This document shows, piece after piece, positions 11,700-24,170 of a DNA stretch of 64,000 bases; within the stretch, counting starts at the first letter, position 1, and every line of letters begins with the position of its first letter. The position numbers were made by a program, and so were the translations under genes. Source of the stretch: Lumnitzera littorea (Eukaryota > Streptophyta > Magnoliopsida > Myrtales > Combretaceae); the NCBI GenBank assembly GCA_024138015.1, contig JAMXBB010000004.1, forward strand, positions 6,096,409 through 6,160,408. The letters run 5' to 3'. The notes below the pieces were generated by a model. That model did no database searches. It was not told the DNA's origin and worked only from the letters and a program-made list of their open reading frames with translations.

Positions 11700-12635
11700 T
11701 GTAGTCGTCGAGTGATGTAAGGCCATCAACACAACTATATTGATGGGCATATTAAAGAGCACTTAAGATCCAAAAGTTATAGGTTAAATAATACGGTCAT
11801 GTTACTGGTCATGTTCATCGTTGAGAAGGAATAGAGAGTTACACAACCATCAACATGATCGTGCTGGCAGGCGTGTTCTTGGATATGACCTAAACATGAT
11901 TGTATTGGTTAGAGAGCTTGGTTAGAGATATACATAACCTATCAACATAAGCATCTTGATGTCCTATTGAAGTACACAGCCTCAACATGGCCATGTTACA
12001 CCAGTATGCTTTCTCTTTTTGTTGTTTCCTTTGTTTTTTTTTTTTTTTTTCAAGTCCAACTTCTTAACTAAGTAAAAATCTTTTATGGAAAATTAATGGG
12101 CTTATAGTTAAAGTTAGCTGAGGAAAACTTTTAACTAATTATGCATTTGTAAGTTTTCAACCTAACTTACTGAGCTGTGGTTACTTACACCTTTATAGAT
12201 TCTCTTGTAGATTCTGACTTGTGACTGATATGTTACAATACAATTATCTAGAAGTCAGTTCTCTTTTGAAACTATGGAGAGTGAGGATCAAATGGCTATA
12301 CAATCAAGTCTTTTTAATGTCTTAATAGTTTTTTTTTTTTTTTTTAGGTTTATGAATTAATATATGGGATGTAAGTTTGCCGACTATTGGAGTTTGTGTA
12401 ATTTCCTAGGATTTTTAGACAATATGCACGTAATTATATATGTATATGAATGATGGTTCTAGCTTTTTATGTAAATTTTAACTTAAATTTTAATTGAACT
12501 GTTTACTTCAAAGCGAGGAGTTATGGATGTTTTGTGTAAATTTTATCTATCGTAAAGATTGTGAGATCAGTTACTATCATAGGTTGGTTTACATGGCGGG
12601 ACTATTGCAACTCTACAGTTTTAGGGCATAACATA
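11700..12635 (+). mobile_element. 3' part of an old forward LTR-like sequence
   Basis: The right end follows the same plan as the 3-kb LTRs: ACTTACTGAGCTGTGGTTACT near 12167, then TTTACTTCAAAGCGAGGAGTTATGG near 12500, TTGGTTTACATGGCGGGACTATTGC near 12585, and an end AGGGCATAACA at about 12635. Before that (11720-12000) are repeated CATGTTGATGG/GGTCATGTT-like units typical of some plant LTRs. It is clearly diverged from the copies at 4909 and 20810. It ends next to an LRR coding fragment and so probably inserted into it. The left end is uncertain. Confidence 0.5.
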
Positions 12636-12639
12636 ACTT

Positions 12640-13560
12640 TTAGATCCACAAGGAAGCTTATAGGTTCTTTCTTAGGCCAAATCTCCTTTACTTCTATACC
12701 TTTTATTCATAATTCTTCTAATTCCGGAAATACAACATCTAAAAACTTATGTTACAACGCTAACATGATACATTTAGCCAAAAAATGAGTAGCACATAAA
12801 ACAAAAATGCCAAACCTTCTCATCGAATAAAGGAGAGAAGTCAACTTTTATATTCCTTGTCAAGTTGATCTCTTGAAATTCCTGTTGACTCCAACTAAAT
12901 TAAAAGACCTTAGAATGAATGGTTTCAATTTCATGCACCCAATGATTGACAATTTCTTCAAAAATGAGAAGTATAACCCATAATGCCTTAAGCAAAATCA
13001 ATTTGGGCTATCAAGCAAGGATTTCAAGTTGTAAGAAACTTAAATTATAGAATCTCATTTCCACGATAATTGCCATATCACCTTCTTCACCATCAAAGGA
13101 GACAACTTCTTGCAAATCTTTACAAAAGAATACGTACAATTTTTCAATCTTAGAAAGACTCCTAGCTATACCCTTTCAAAATAGATATGTCAAACTGTGA
13201 CAATTTTCCACAAATATATCTCTTAAACATGAAAAAGGTGATGCTTCCTCTTTTAATACATGACCTTTTGTCACCACATGTCTTTATTGTGGCATATCAA
13301 GAAGTCTTACTTCTACAATCTCTATACTAAATGTGAATGAAAAATTGATTGTATCCTTACACAATTTTCAATCTCAATGGATGCCAACTTATAAAATGAA
13401 TCTTTAGAGAGATTATTATTGTCCCATATGCTTGTCATGCTTTCTAGTAAATAGAGGACTAGTTTTTCCAACTTTAGAAAAACATCTTGAGACCATCAAT
13501 ACATTAGTTGAATTTAAAGCCATAAAGCTTACAGTTTGTCTTGTATTATAAGTAATGATA
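12640..13560 (-). pseudogene. LRR-region fragment of an NBS-LRR disease-resistance gene
   Basis: On the minus strand, 12740-12640 reads DVVFPELEEL-stop-IKGIEVKEIWPKK, a leucine-rich-repeat segment of the kind found in At4g27190/RPS2-like CC-NBS-LRR proteins. It matches the homologous fragment at 43560-44890 (VVFPNLEELWIEGLKVKEIW). Further minus-strand pieces (about 13000-13550) encode a second LRR exon (EVVSFDGEEGDMAIIVEMRF) separated by a short intron, as in the other copy. Trp and other codons have become stops and the frame shifts repeatedly. The fragment is cut on the left by the LTR end at 12635. No NB-ARC motif is near it. Confidence 0.7.
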
Positions 13561-14183
13561 ATGATCTATAAATTAAAACATATCAGCCAGTGAGGTGGTA
13601 TTAATATAATAGATAAGCAACCACCATTTTCTCATAATCCATATGTTAAGCAATGGGACATATTGGTAGATTTATTTGATAGATAGCCACACTAAACATC
13701 TAATCGTTGGCTTGAAAGGAAAAATTGAAGTTAAGGATTTTAAATTACAATGATTATATGTATATATATGCTTATATACATTATATGCAGAAGGATTTGT
13801 AACTACAATGGTTATATATATGTATATATGCATTACTAGTGAATGTCATAACCTCTATGCATCTACAAAAATTAAATATAACAAAATTTTTAACTTGAAA
13901 GTATAAAACAATTACATAACCGTATACAATGTTTCGTGTTTTGACATTATATATATATATATATATATGTATATATTTTTTTATGATTTTAATAATAATA
14001 ATAATAATAAGTCACTTCAATTAAAGAGAGATGTGAAAGAAGTATTGTATTAAAAAATCATACATTTATTGGAAAATAATGCAAAAATATGTACACTAGA
14101 AAATAATTGTTCAAACTTTTGAAATACCATAAATTCCAACAATTGTAATTAACTTTGTAAAGTTAGTATACAATTACCTAATG
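13561..14183. other. AT-rich spacer with microsatellites
   Basis: Between the LRR fragment and the copia LTR. It holds a locally duplicated TACAATG(A/G)TTATAT...ATGC segment (13747-13835), an (AT)n run (13950-13968) and (AAT)n (13991-14010). No gene was seen. Confidence 0.5.
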
Positions 14184-14454
14184 TGTTGAATTTCAATTAG
14201 CAAATAGCATGCAATGTTTCGTGTCTTCAACAGTGTGATACTAATAGAGGTACAAAAGGGAAAATGAAAACAGAGAGAAACATTGAGTGATGCAAAACTA
14301 CTTCAATTTTTGCAAAATTGTCTCTGTACAATGGCTTGAGTATGTATTTATACAACATGCTAGTTCATGTGCTGACGTAGTGCAATAAATATAACAAACA
14401 AATAGAGATAATAGAAATATAACTAACTCACAAACAGAATCCAATACTTCCACA
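14184..14454 (-). repeat. 3' LTR of the copia element
   Basis: 271 bp, matching 24892-25161 at most positions, with scattered transitions and small changes. Its outer edge borders target duplication TAATG and its inner edge borders the C-run at 14455-14461 (polypurine tract on the minus strand). Confidence 0.9.
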
Positions 14455-14463
14455 CCCCCCCTC
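14455..14463 (-). promoter_or_regulatory. Polypurine tract of the copia element
   Basis: On the minus strand TGAGGGGGG directly precedes the 3' LTR start TGTGG. The TGA that ends pol overlaps it. This is the expected plus-strand primer position. Confidence 0.75.
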
Positions 14464-17400
14464 AAGTAGGAGATGTACGAAGCCCTAACTTGAAAATAAC
14501 ATCAGAAAGATCAGCAGCTGAAGTGAGCTTGAAGAACAAATTAGCCAATTGATAAGAGGAATGGATATGAACTGGTGAAATAAAGCCACTAGTAACATAG
14601 TTTTTGATGAAGTGAACATCAACATCAATATGCTTTGTCTAATTATGCAAACAAGGATTCTTGGCAATCAAATTTGTGGACCTATTATCACAAAAAATGT
14701 TGATAAGACGAGAAACAAAAACATGAAGATCCTGTAAAATATAAGAAGTTCAAAGAAGTTCTTTCATAGCAGCAACCATGCTTCAATATTCCACCTTAGT
14801 GGAAGAAGTACTAATTGTGGACTGTTTTTTAGATTTCCAAAGAACTAGTGCACTACCCAACATGATGAAATAACCGAAAATAGATTTGTGATCAAAGGAA
14901 AAGGATGCCTAATCGGCATTAGTGTAGCATTGTAAAGGAAGAGAATTACTTTGGGGATAATAAAGACCAAGACCAAAGCTACCCTTAAGATATTTGAGTA
15001 AATGAGTTGCAGCTTGCATATGAGGCCAATGAGGAGTAGAAACAAATTAACTAAGTTTGTTAACAGCAAAGCTAATATCGGGCCTTGTCAAGGTCAAATA
15101 TAAAAGGCGCCCAACAATGCGACGATATGGAAGAGAATCATCTAAGAGATCACCTTGATCCTTATTTAAAAATAGCTTAGATGGCAAAGGTACAGTAACT
15201 GGACGACATCCAATAAGATCGGCATCGTCTAAAAGATTGAGAATAAATTTGCATTGATTGATAAACATGCCAATATCAGTCTAACACAATTCAAGACAAA
15301 GAAAACAATGAGCAATGCTAAGATCTTTTATAGTCAACTCGTTATGTAAGGCTTGCTTCAAATCGTTAATAGAATCAATACAAGTGCCAAATAAAAGCAT
15401 ATCATCAACATATAGCAGTATAACTAGAAAAACGCCATTAGATTGAAAAGTAAAAAGTAAAGGATCACTAATAGATTGAAGAAAGCCATGGTTGATAAAA
15501 AATTGAGAGATCTCATAATTCTATAGCTTAGAAGCTTATTTTAAACCATATAAAGAATGCTTAAGACGTTAAACCTTATTAGGACTCGTCTTAGAATAAC
15601 CTGGTGGTGGCAACATGTATATTTCCTCATCCAAAAAAACCATGTAGAAATGCATTATTAATAACTACTTGAAAGAGAGGCCAATTTTCGTGTAGTTGCT
15701 AAAGCTATTAGAATCCTAATAGTGCCTAGTCTTGCAAGGGGAGAAAACGTGTCATAATAATCAATCCCTTTTAATTGTGTATAACCTTTCGCCACTAGTC
15801 GAGCCTTTAAGCATTCCATAGTACCATCTGGTCTATATTTAATTTTGTAGACCCATTTAGAACTTATAGCTTTCTTATCTTTAGGTAAATCAATAATTTC
15901 CCAAGTATCATTAACTCTAATGCTTCAATCTCTTTATTCATAGCATCAATCCATTCAGGTATTTTAGATGCTTAAGAATAAGAAAAGGTTTCTTTGATTA
16001 CTAAAACTTGTACTAATGAGGCTGTATAGCTTTATGGAAAGGAGAAAAGTATGTGTGCATCAAAAAGTAGATATGGCATGGTATGTGTAGTAGGAGATGC
16101 TACAGTTGAGTATGCTTGGAAGGAATGATTGTAATCCCCTGACTAAGTAAGCTGTTTTCAAAGATGAGTAGATCTACGCAAAGGCGATGAAGGAGGAACA
16201 GAGGGAGCCACATAAGCAGTATTAGAAGAAGGATAGTGATGAGTATTGTTATTAAAAGACAATGAGAACAACTCATCAGTAACTAAGGAAGGATGCAAAG
16301 AATCCGCAGATAAAAGATGTGGAATGTTTTTATCAATAGAAGGAGCAACTTCCTTAAAAGGAAAAGTACTCTCATAAAATACAATGTCTCTATTTAATTT
16401 TATTTGCATTGATTCCATATCATAAACTTTATAGCCCTTTTTGCCATATGTGTATCCTAGGAAAACACATTTGATTCCCTTTAGATCAAACTTATCCCTT
16501 TGTCTAAAATGATCAACAATGTAACATAAGTATCCCATGGTTCTCAAATGAATGAGACTAGGCTTCTATTTGTGTAAAAGCTCATAAGGAGACTTCCATG
16601 CTAATTTGGATGTAGGCATCAAATTGACAAGGTAAGTGGCGGTGGGCATATACTCCCCCTAAAAACTTTTACGTAGGTTGGCATGTAAGTGAAGGACCCT
16701 AGCTATTTCAATAAGATGATGGTGTTTTCTTTCAACTCAACCATTTTGTTGAGGAGTGTAAGCCATAGATGTTTGGTGTACTATCCCTAAGTGATGAAAA
16801 AGTGTTTGATAGGAAAATGAAAGGAATTCTGATTCATTATTAGACTTGACAATCTTAGGTCGGTCAGTAAATTGATTGTCAATCATTCTAAAAAATCTAT
16901 GCAGGTAATCAATCACTTGAGCCTTATTGTTCATCATATATGTCTACACAAAACAAGTATAATCATCTAAAATTATGAGAAAATATTTAGCTTTAGATAA
17001 AGAAGGATATGAATATGGTCCCCAAATGTCAATATGCAACAAAGCAAAAGGCTCTATTGAATGATTTTAACTCCTTTCAAATGGCAATCGATGAAGTTTA
17101 GCTTGAAAACAGGTGTCACAAAGAAATTTGGAAGAATTCAAATGTTTACAATCAACAAGATGTTTAAGTTTAGAGAAAGACAAGTGTCCAAGCCTAGAAT
17201 GTTACATATGTACATCTAGGTTGCTATTACAAGACTGGCCAAGAAATGAACTAGAATCATTAGGAGAACCCAATTTGTTTTGTGCGGACAGAATATACAA
17301 TCTACCATACGCCTCAGCAGAAGCAATTTGTTTATTATAAAGGTCCTGGAAAATAAAAAGATTAGAATCAATCTTTGCAACTAAATGGTTGTTTTTGAGA

Positions 17401-18165
17401 ACGTAATGCATAAACAACAAATTATATTTGAAGTCTGGTACATATAGTACCTTGTGAAGGGTTAGGTCTTTGTTTATGTGTACAGATCCTATAAGTTGGA
17501 CATTCTTAGTTTGTTCATTTGGTAAGGTTACTAAAATAGGTTGGGACAGTGTTTGTATGTTAGACAATAGACGTTTGAACGGTGTCATATGATTAAAAGC
17601 ACCAGTATATACAATCCAAGAACCATATTTATTATTCTCTAGACTAAAACAAGTAAATGAATGATACAATGAAAGAGATGCATTGCATAAGCCAAATCTC
17701 CTTGTTGTTTATCTTGCATAATCTGGAGTACTTCTTGGCATACAAACGGCACCAATCCTACATCAAGCGGCTTTTCATTGACAAGTTTAGCACTATAATC
17801 ATGATCTAAAGGAGAGTCACAAATAGAAGAATTCTCATTTTAAAATAAACTCCCTATTTTGCTATACGTAGCCATTATGTTCCAATCTCTTGTTCCTCTT
17901 TTACCTTTGTACAATTCCAAATAACCATGTAATTCAAAACAATGCTCAATAGTATGTCCATCCTTCTTGCAATGCTTACAAACCAATTTGATATTGTTGC
18001 CTGAACCTAATTTCCTTCTCCACTTATAATTGAAACCTTTAGGAAACTCAACACGCTTTGTCATAAAGATTGAAGCATCACTATCAAATAAAGGCACAGT
18101 CAATAATTTTTCTTCTTTACTTGCTGTACAAGATAATATGCTCTATTGACTGAAGGTAAGGGTTC
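14462..18165 (-). pseudogene. Copia pol (plus gag 3' end): zinc knuckle, protease, integrase, RT, RNase H, degenerate
   Basis: Reading right to left: the gag end EPLPSVNRAYYLVQQ just inside 18165; a CCHC zinc knuckle C-K-H-C-KKDGHTIEH-C near 17980; a protease with GSWIVYTGAFNHMT (about 17610), where the catalytic Asp of D-T-G is Tyr; a GAG-pre-integrase segment; an integrase core with KIVKSNNESEF (about 16845), where the DDE Asp of the usual S-D-N-G-T-E-F is Asn; an integrase C-terminal region VFLGYTYGKKGYKVYD (about 16450); RT with an intact YVDD (15401-15412) and GRLLYLTLTRPDIS (about 15085); and an RNase H end with SADLSDVIFKLGLRTSPT before the TGA. In-frame stops and frameshifts separate the pieces. 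It is clearly Ty1/copia but no working enzyme remains. Confidence 0.92.
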
Positions 18166-21100
18166 TGTTACGCCTCGAAGTTACAGAGTCCCAACAGTCC
18201 CGCCCTGTAAACCATTCTATGATAGTAACCGGCCTCATAGTTCTTACCATAAACATGATTTACACAAGGCGTTAACGACTCCTCGCTTTGAAGTAAATAG
18301 TTCAATTAAGAGTTTAGCTAAAGTTATAATAATTATCAAGAACTTTAGGTTAACGTACATAATTACATGTACATTCTACAAAACTTCCCAAGAAATTCTA
18401 CATTAACGTAACAGTCAACTAATTTACATATCAACTATCAGTCTTTTATTCTTAAGCTACTAAGGAGACTCTAGCTATACATTAACTACTAGGCGAATTG
18501 ATCTTCACACCCCAGGTTTCAAAAGAACTAACCTCTAGATAATTGTAGAGTGGCATATTACTCGAAGTATTCAGAAATCAGGACCTACAAAAGGATCTAT
18601 ATAGGTATGAGCAACTACAATTCAGTAAGTTGAATTGGAGACTTTTGAATGTATATAAACACAAACAAGATTATCAACAATTATTTCCATGCAATGCAAT
18701 AAGTAAGTGTCATCACACAACATAGTTCGGTTCATTATAAAATCAGAGAAATTTCACCTGCTATAATCTAGGTTGAGGAGTTTTCATGTTATACAACAGG
18801 TCACAACCAAATCCAAGTTTGTGCAATGGAGATTCTTCTCCTCCTAAGACTATCCTTCGAATCAATGCCCTCATCCTTACTGCAACCTTCTCTCTTGTCA
18901 CTTAGTTCAGCTAAGGATGAAGAAAAGACCAATTTGTTATTCAGTGCTATCTTTATTGAAGGTGTCGGTGTTTGGTTGGAGAATCCTAATAATCCCCTAA
19001 AGGGTTATAATGCATGATAATTTATGGCATTAGAGTTGATTAAGATTAATTTCCATTTAGGGTATTCAGACAATTTCACACCAATCCAGTCATAATATAT
19101 AATCAATCACAATACAAATTTCAACACAAATTCAGATACTCAAATATATGCATAAACTACTTACAATCACAATCATACATAATCCCAAGTCTCTGAGTAC
19201 CATAAGATAGTACTCTAATATAGTAAAGTAATAACCTAACTTAATTGGAATTCTCGGTCGCCCAATCACTTAATTGAAGGTTGATTTGGCTCCGGCTATC
19301 CTATAATACAAATACATCTTTTTAGTACTTATACTTTAATGATACATATTCTAAGTTATAATTTAACTAACTTCTCCATGCATACCTATTATTTACTAAT
19401 GCTTTACTCTTAATTAGTTTGGGGTTCGATTTCTAAATTAGATTTTAGTTTTAATTTTACATTGTCTTTAACTACGAGGAATCCTAAATACGCTCGAATC
19501 CTAATATGAAATTAATCACATTAAACTCAAGTATTTTAATATCACATTAGGTCTTAATTTAGTGTTCTAACATATTCGGTACACTCTAATCTTAATTAGG
19601 ATATCGGATTTACTCTCGATGTGAGGAAATCTTATATTTTTTTATCCAATTATCTAAAATTAAAATTTGTTTCAAATTTATTATGTACTACTTTTATTAT
19701 TATATTATCTAAATAAACCTAGTTTTTTCATATTTATTAAAATTCTAATTCCACATATTCCTAATTTCCTATAATTACCATATAATTCCTATATTAATTA
19801 CACTTAACACTCTAAAGACTAGGATTAAGTTCCGACATTAGAGATTAACATCCTTAAACATCTAATTACCATCTAAATCACTAATTAATCACTTAATCAC
19901 CTAATTAACCCAAAATTACCCAATTTTTTTCATCATTTTAGGGCTAAAAATTTAATTAAAATTTTGAAAATTAATTTTTTAAAAAATGACTTCATAGCAT
20001 TGTTTTATATCACTTAAGCATTCCATAAAAAAATATTTGAGTTCCAAACTATACTCTTAAATCTATTTATTTTTAGTTCTAATTATGCTCGATTTTACTT
20101 AATTTCTTAAGAATCTTATATTTACAGATGTGATTAAACTTAATCAATATTTTTTCCTAAATCTACATACAATAAAACCTCAAAATAATAAATTTCATAA
20201 TTTTTTGGGCAAAATAAATAATTTTAAGAAATTTTATAAAATTGGAGAAGATGTGAGACTCACCTGGTCTAATGGCTTTTTGGCCTTCAACACTGGTTCT
20301 GGTGTGTCGGTTGATCCAGGCGATGGGTTTAGAGTAGGGTAGTGGTAGTGGTTCGATTCCAGATGGTGGTGATATGTGGGTTCGGCCTTCTTGCTCCCTT
20401 TGTACAAATTTGGGGCAAATTTCTAAAACCCTAATTTTTTTGTCTAAATTTTAGTACTCTCAATTTTTCCAAGCTTCTAACTATTCAAATAAGTTCTTTA
20501 ATTTTTCTTGCTATTTAAAAAGTCTTATAGTAATTATTATGCATTAATTAAACAAGACAATGCTCAAATCTCTTCTAAATTAGCCTTTTGTGTTGCTTGT
20601 TTTTTATTGGTTAATTTTTCTTTTTTAATTCCTGACTTATCATGACCAAATCTAAGTCATTCCCTATTCCTTTGATTTTCTTTTTTCTGATTTTTCCTTA
20701 ATTATTTTATAATTTTCTTTAATTATTTAATAAGTTTCTAGCAAATTTCAGGAAATTTAAGTAATTTCACGTATTTTTATCTACATGTAAATACATGTAG
20801 GGTACAAGTTGTAAGCCCCAAAGTTCAGCCAAGTAACCGTAGGATTGAACTTAGAACCCAAGGTTTAGGGCGATCGGTTAAAAGATCCGATCAAACCCAA
20901 ATTATAAACTATTGAGAAGAATATTAGTAAAAATGACCCCGTAAACTTAAATTGAAGAAAATAAGAAATAAAATAGGAGACTATAAAATTTTCAAATTTT
21001 AAGCATAATAATTGCTAATTACCGAAAAGGCGAAAATTGTAATTTAATAACTGATAAATTATTAGAGATAGATTATATGTATACTAAAAATTTTAGAATG

Positions 21101-21400
21101 ACCAAAATAATATTTAGGAATGTTCACGTGTACCTCACATGTATTTACGTGTAGATAAAAATACGCGTAATTACCTAATTTGACCAAAAACTAAGGAAAT
21201 AATTAAAGAAAATTATAAAATAATTATGGAAAAATCAGAAAAAATTAGAAGAGGATAAGATGCATCAATATCAGGTCGTGGCATGTCAGGATAAGAAAAA
21301 GAAAAATTAGCCAATAGAAATTGAACAACTTAAAAGCCAAAAATCAAGGAATTTGGACAAAGTCTTGTCAAATTAATGCATATTAATTACAGCAAATGTC

Positions 21401-21409
21401 TATAAATAG
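21401..21409 (+). promoter_or_regulatory. TATA box of the LTR promoter (TATAAATAG)
   Basis: TATAAATAG lies 591 bp into the LTR and is conserved at the same offset in the copy at 4909. It suggests U3 is about 0.6 kb and R plus U5 about 2.4 kb. Confidence 0.6.
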
Positions 21410-21555
21410 GGAAAAAATTTACAGAGCTCATTTGGACAGTTTGAAAAGTGAGAAAATTAGGGAGAGTAAAAAATTCGAGAGAAAATCCAGAAAATAAAAA
21501 AAATAAGAAAAACTGTGCAGTTAAGGGTTTTAAAAGGAACCCACACCAGAAGAGG

Positions 21556-21660
21556 AGCTGGAAGTGGACGGCCACCACCACCACACGGTGGTGGCAGCGC
21601 CCAGGCCGGCCGACAAGGCCACGGCGGCCCGCGGTGGCCGGAGCCACCCGAACCGGTGAG
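21556..21660 (+). repeat. GC-rich foldback (CCACC...GGTGG) in the LTR leader
   Basis: A CCACCACCAC/GTGGTGG inverted pair followed by GGCCGGCC and GGCGGCCCGCGG tracts, about 150-250 bp downstream of the TATA box. The same foldback, with substitutions, is present at about 5656-5740, about 60-160 and (reverse) about 20280-20400. Conservation of pairing across decayed copies hints at a structured leader RNA. Confidence 0.55.
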
Positions 21661-24170
21661 TCCAAATTCCAGCCCGATTTTTGTGAAATTTTGTAAAAAT
21701 AGTAAATATAATTAGAAAATTATGAATTTTGTTATTCTGGGATATTTTTGTATTTAGTTTTCAGGAAAAATGTTATTTTGATGAAATTATGTCCCGTAAT
21801 ATATGGTCCCTAAGAAATTGTGCAAAACCGAGCATGTTTCGGTTTAGAAATAAATGACCTTAGGAGTGTAGTTTCAAGCCCAAAATTTTTTTGTAGATTA
21901 CTTAGATGATATAGAACAGTGCTATGAAGCCCTTTTTCAAAAATTAATTTTCGAAATTTTTAGATAATTTTTAGGCTCTAAAAAGAGGCATAAAATGGGT
22001 AATTTAGGGTTAATTATGTAATTAAATGATTAATTTCTGATTTAGTGAATAATTACATGTTTTAGGATGTTAAGATCTGATGGATTATGATACTTATAGC
22101 ATTTAGGGTGTTAGATGTAATTATTAGGTTAATTATGTAGTAAATTAGTAATGGAAAAACATAGTAAATTATGAGTTAATTTTGTAAATTAGAATAATTA
22201 GGTGTAAAACCTGATCTAGGATGAATTTAGACATTTTGAAGTAGTAATTTATGTTAGAGATGGTAATTAGGGTAATAGAAATATTAGAAATGCATTATGT
22301 GCATAATATGTAATAATACATAATGTGTAATTTTTGAAAATATAATAAATAGAAAATATTAGGATAAAAATTAATATTATATAAATAATAGGGATATATA
22401 ATAAATCTGATAAGAAACTTGAATTTATGTAATTATATGAAAAATGTAAAAATTTCTCACATTAGGAGTAAATTCGGTACACAAATAGGGATTTAAGTGT
22501 ACCGGATGGAATAAAATACTGACTAGGGGTAATAATGGTATATAGGAGATCGGGAAGTAATGTGATTAATTTCACATTATAGGTTGAAACGGATTTTTAA
22601 GGTTAGAATCTAAAACATTACTTAAAAATCGAACTAAAAACCTGGTTCAGAAATCGATGCGAAAACCGAACCTGAACCTAACCCCAAACCTAGAATAATT
22701 ATAAAAGACTTAATACCTAGATGGTTAGGTATATTAAACCTTAAACAAAACCTAACAATAAGCGTTGTAGGATAAAACGAACCTATAATATTTATATGAA
22801 AAGCTGAAACCACGTTCGTGTTATAGGGATAACCGGCGATGGCCTGAGCAAATCGGACCTCGAGTGAGCGAGCGAGGAGTCGAGGTAAGTTGGGATTAAT
22901 ACGATGCTGTATTTTGAAGGCTTAAGATTATGCTTGGTTGTGCTTGTTAGATAGTTGAAAGTATGCATGTGCTTGATTATGGGTGATGCCATGATTCTGT
23001 TTGTTGCTCTGCACATATTGTATGAATTGTATGAAATGATTGATCACCCTAAACTGGACTTAATCAAATATACGACCAGTAATCATAATTGAACATGCAT
23101 GGCAACCCGTTAGGGGATTTAGGACTCTCCGGCCAAATACCGACCCCTTCGGAAGGGATAACGCAGGATTGCAAAATGGTCCCTTCTTCATCCTCAGTCG
23201 AACTAAGTGACAGGAGAGGAGGTCGCGGCGGGGGTGAAGTCAATGGTTCGAAGGTAGTCGCGGGAGGAGCGTGGTCTCCATTGCACAAGCCTGGGTTTGG
23301 TCGTGAGCTGTTGCATTAACGGCAACTCCTTAACCCGGATTAGAGCGGGCGCAATTTCTCTAATCTCACGATGGGCCGGACAACGTCGTGCGATGGCATT
23401 TGCTTGCACATGCATTGCATCTAATAAGTGATTGAAAACCTTGTTATGTTTCTGGTATAGTTTTAAGTCCTCCGTCCTAACTTACTGAGCTGTGGTTGCT
23501 CACATCCCTATAGACGTCGTGCAGGTGCTGGCTAAGAAGCGGCAACCAATTATTCTGAAGCTAGCAACTGCTGGATCCTGGGGAGTGAGGAAAAACATTG
23601 AAGAATCAACACATAATTTACTTTTCATTTCTGATTAATGTAACAACTGAATTATAGTGATTATATATAACTTTTCTCACTTTCTTAGGTAAATGATTTG
23701 TTAAATTACAAATTGTCTACTTCAAAGCGGGTTAGTCGTGGACGCCTTGTGTAGATCAGGTCTAAGATAGCGGTTGTAAGGCCAACTTCTATCTTAGGAT
23801 GGTTTACACGGCGGGGGCTGTTACGACTCTGCCGCTTCGGGGCGTGACACAAGTGAACATTTCTAATTATTATTTAGGTCATTTTATGATTTTTAGTATA
23901 CATATAATCTATCTCTAGCAATTTATTAGTTATTAGATTGTACATTGCACTTTTTCGATAATTAACAAATAATATACTTAAAATTTGAAAATTTTATAGT
24001 TTCCTATTTTATTACTTATTTTCTTAAATTCAAGTTTACGAGGTCATTTTTACTAATATTTCTAACTATAGTTTATAATTTAGGTTTAATTAGATCTTAT
24101 AACCGATTACTCTAAACTTTATGTACTAAGTTTGATTTTACGATCACTTAACTTAACTTTACGGCTTACA

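Larger units (their letters stand above)
20810..23849 (+). mobile_element. Youngest solo LTR, 3,040 bp, forward, nested in the reverse LTR
   Basis: It starts TGTAAGCCCC (20810) and ends GGGGCGTGACA (23849), flanked on both sides by CAAGT (20805-20809 and 23850-23854), an exact 5-bp target-site duplication. Compared with the copies at 4909 and 18166 it keeps many more CpG sites and is GC-richer (for example 21556-21660 and 23200-23400), so it is probably the most recent insertion. It holds a TATA box, a GC-rich foldback, the TTACTGAGCTGTGGTTGCTC block near 23483 and no retroviral coding domain. Open frames inside it (e.g. 21387-21696 on both strands, 23064-23415) come from GC-rich repeats. The superfamily is probably Ty3/gypsy because of the length and style, but no pol is attached to prove it. 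Confidence 0.94.
18166..24170 (-). mobile_element. Solo LTR (reverse, ~3 kb family) inserted in copia gag and itself split
   Basis: On the plus strand it begins TGTTACGCC (18166) and ends GGCTTACA (24170). Both flanks are GGTTC (18161-18165 and 24171-24175), an exact 5-bp target-site duplication. Blocks 18166-20809 and 23855-24170 together give about 2.96 kb and match, in reverse, the LTR at 20810-23849. Only an LTR is present, with no internal domain, so it is a solo LTR. The insertion falls in the copia gag at codons for MEP|LPSVN: the frame resumes on the other side of the insert once the duplicated GGTTC is removed, which confirms the event. Confidence 0.93.

Noticed and set aside
20340..20370. 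GGTTCGATTCC, like a tRNA T-loop
   Set aside because: No acceptor stem or anticodon arm can be drawn; it lies in the reverse LTR and is not conserved in other copies as a tRNA.
21387..21715. Overlapping open frames on both strands in the LTR leader
   Set aside because: GC-rich CCACC/GTGGTGG repeats lack stops in several frames; decayed copies do not preserve any one frame.
23064..23415. Three overlapping open frames near the 3' part of the young LTR
   Set aside because: Non-coding LTR sequence; the same region in the copy at 4909 is broken in each frame.
20810..23849. The inner 3-kb block as a Helitron or captured gene
   Set aside because: Exact 5-bp TSD, TG/CA ends and alignment to other copies show it is a solo LTR.
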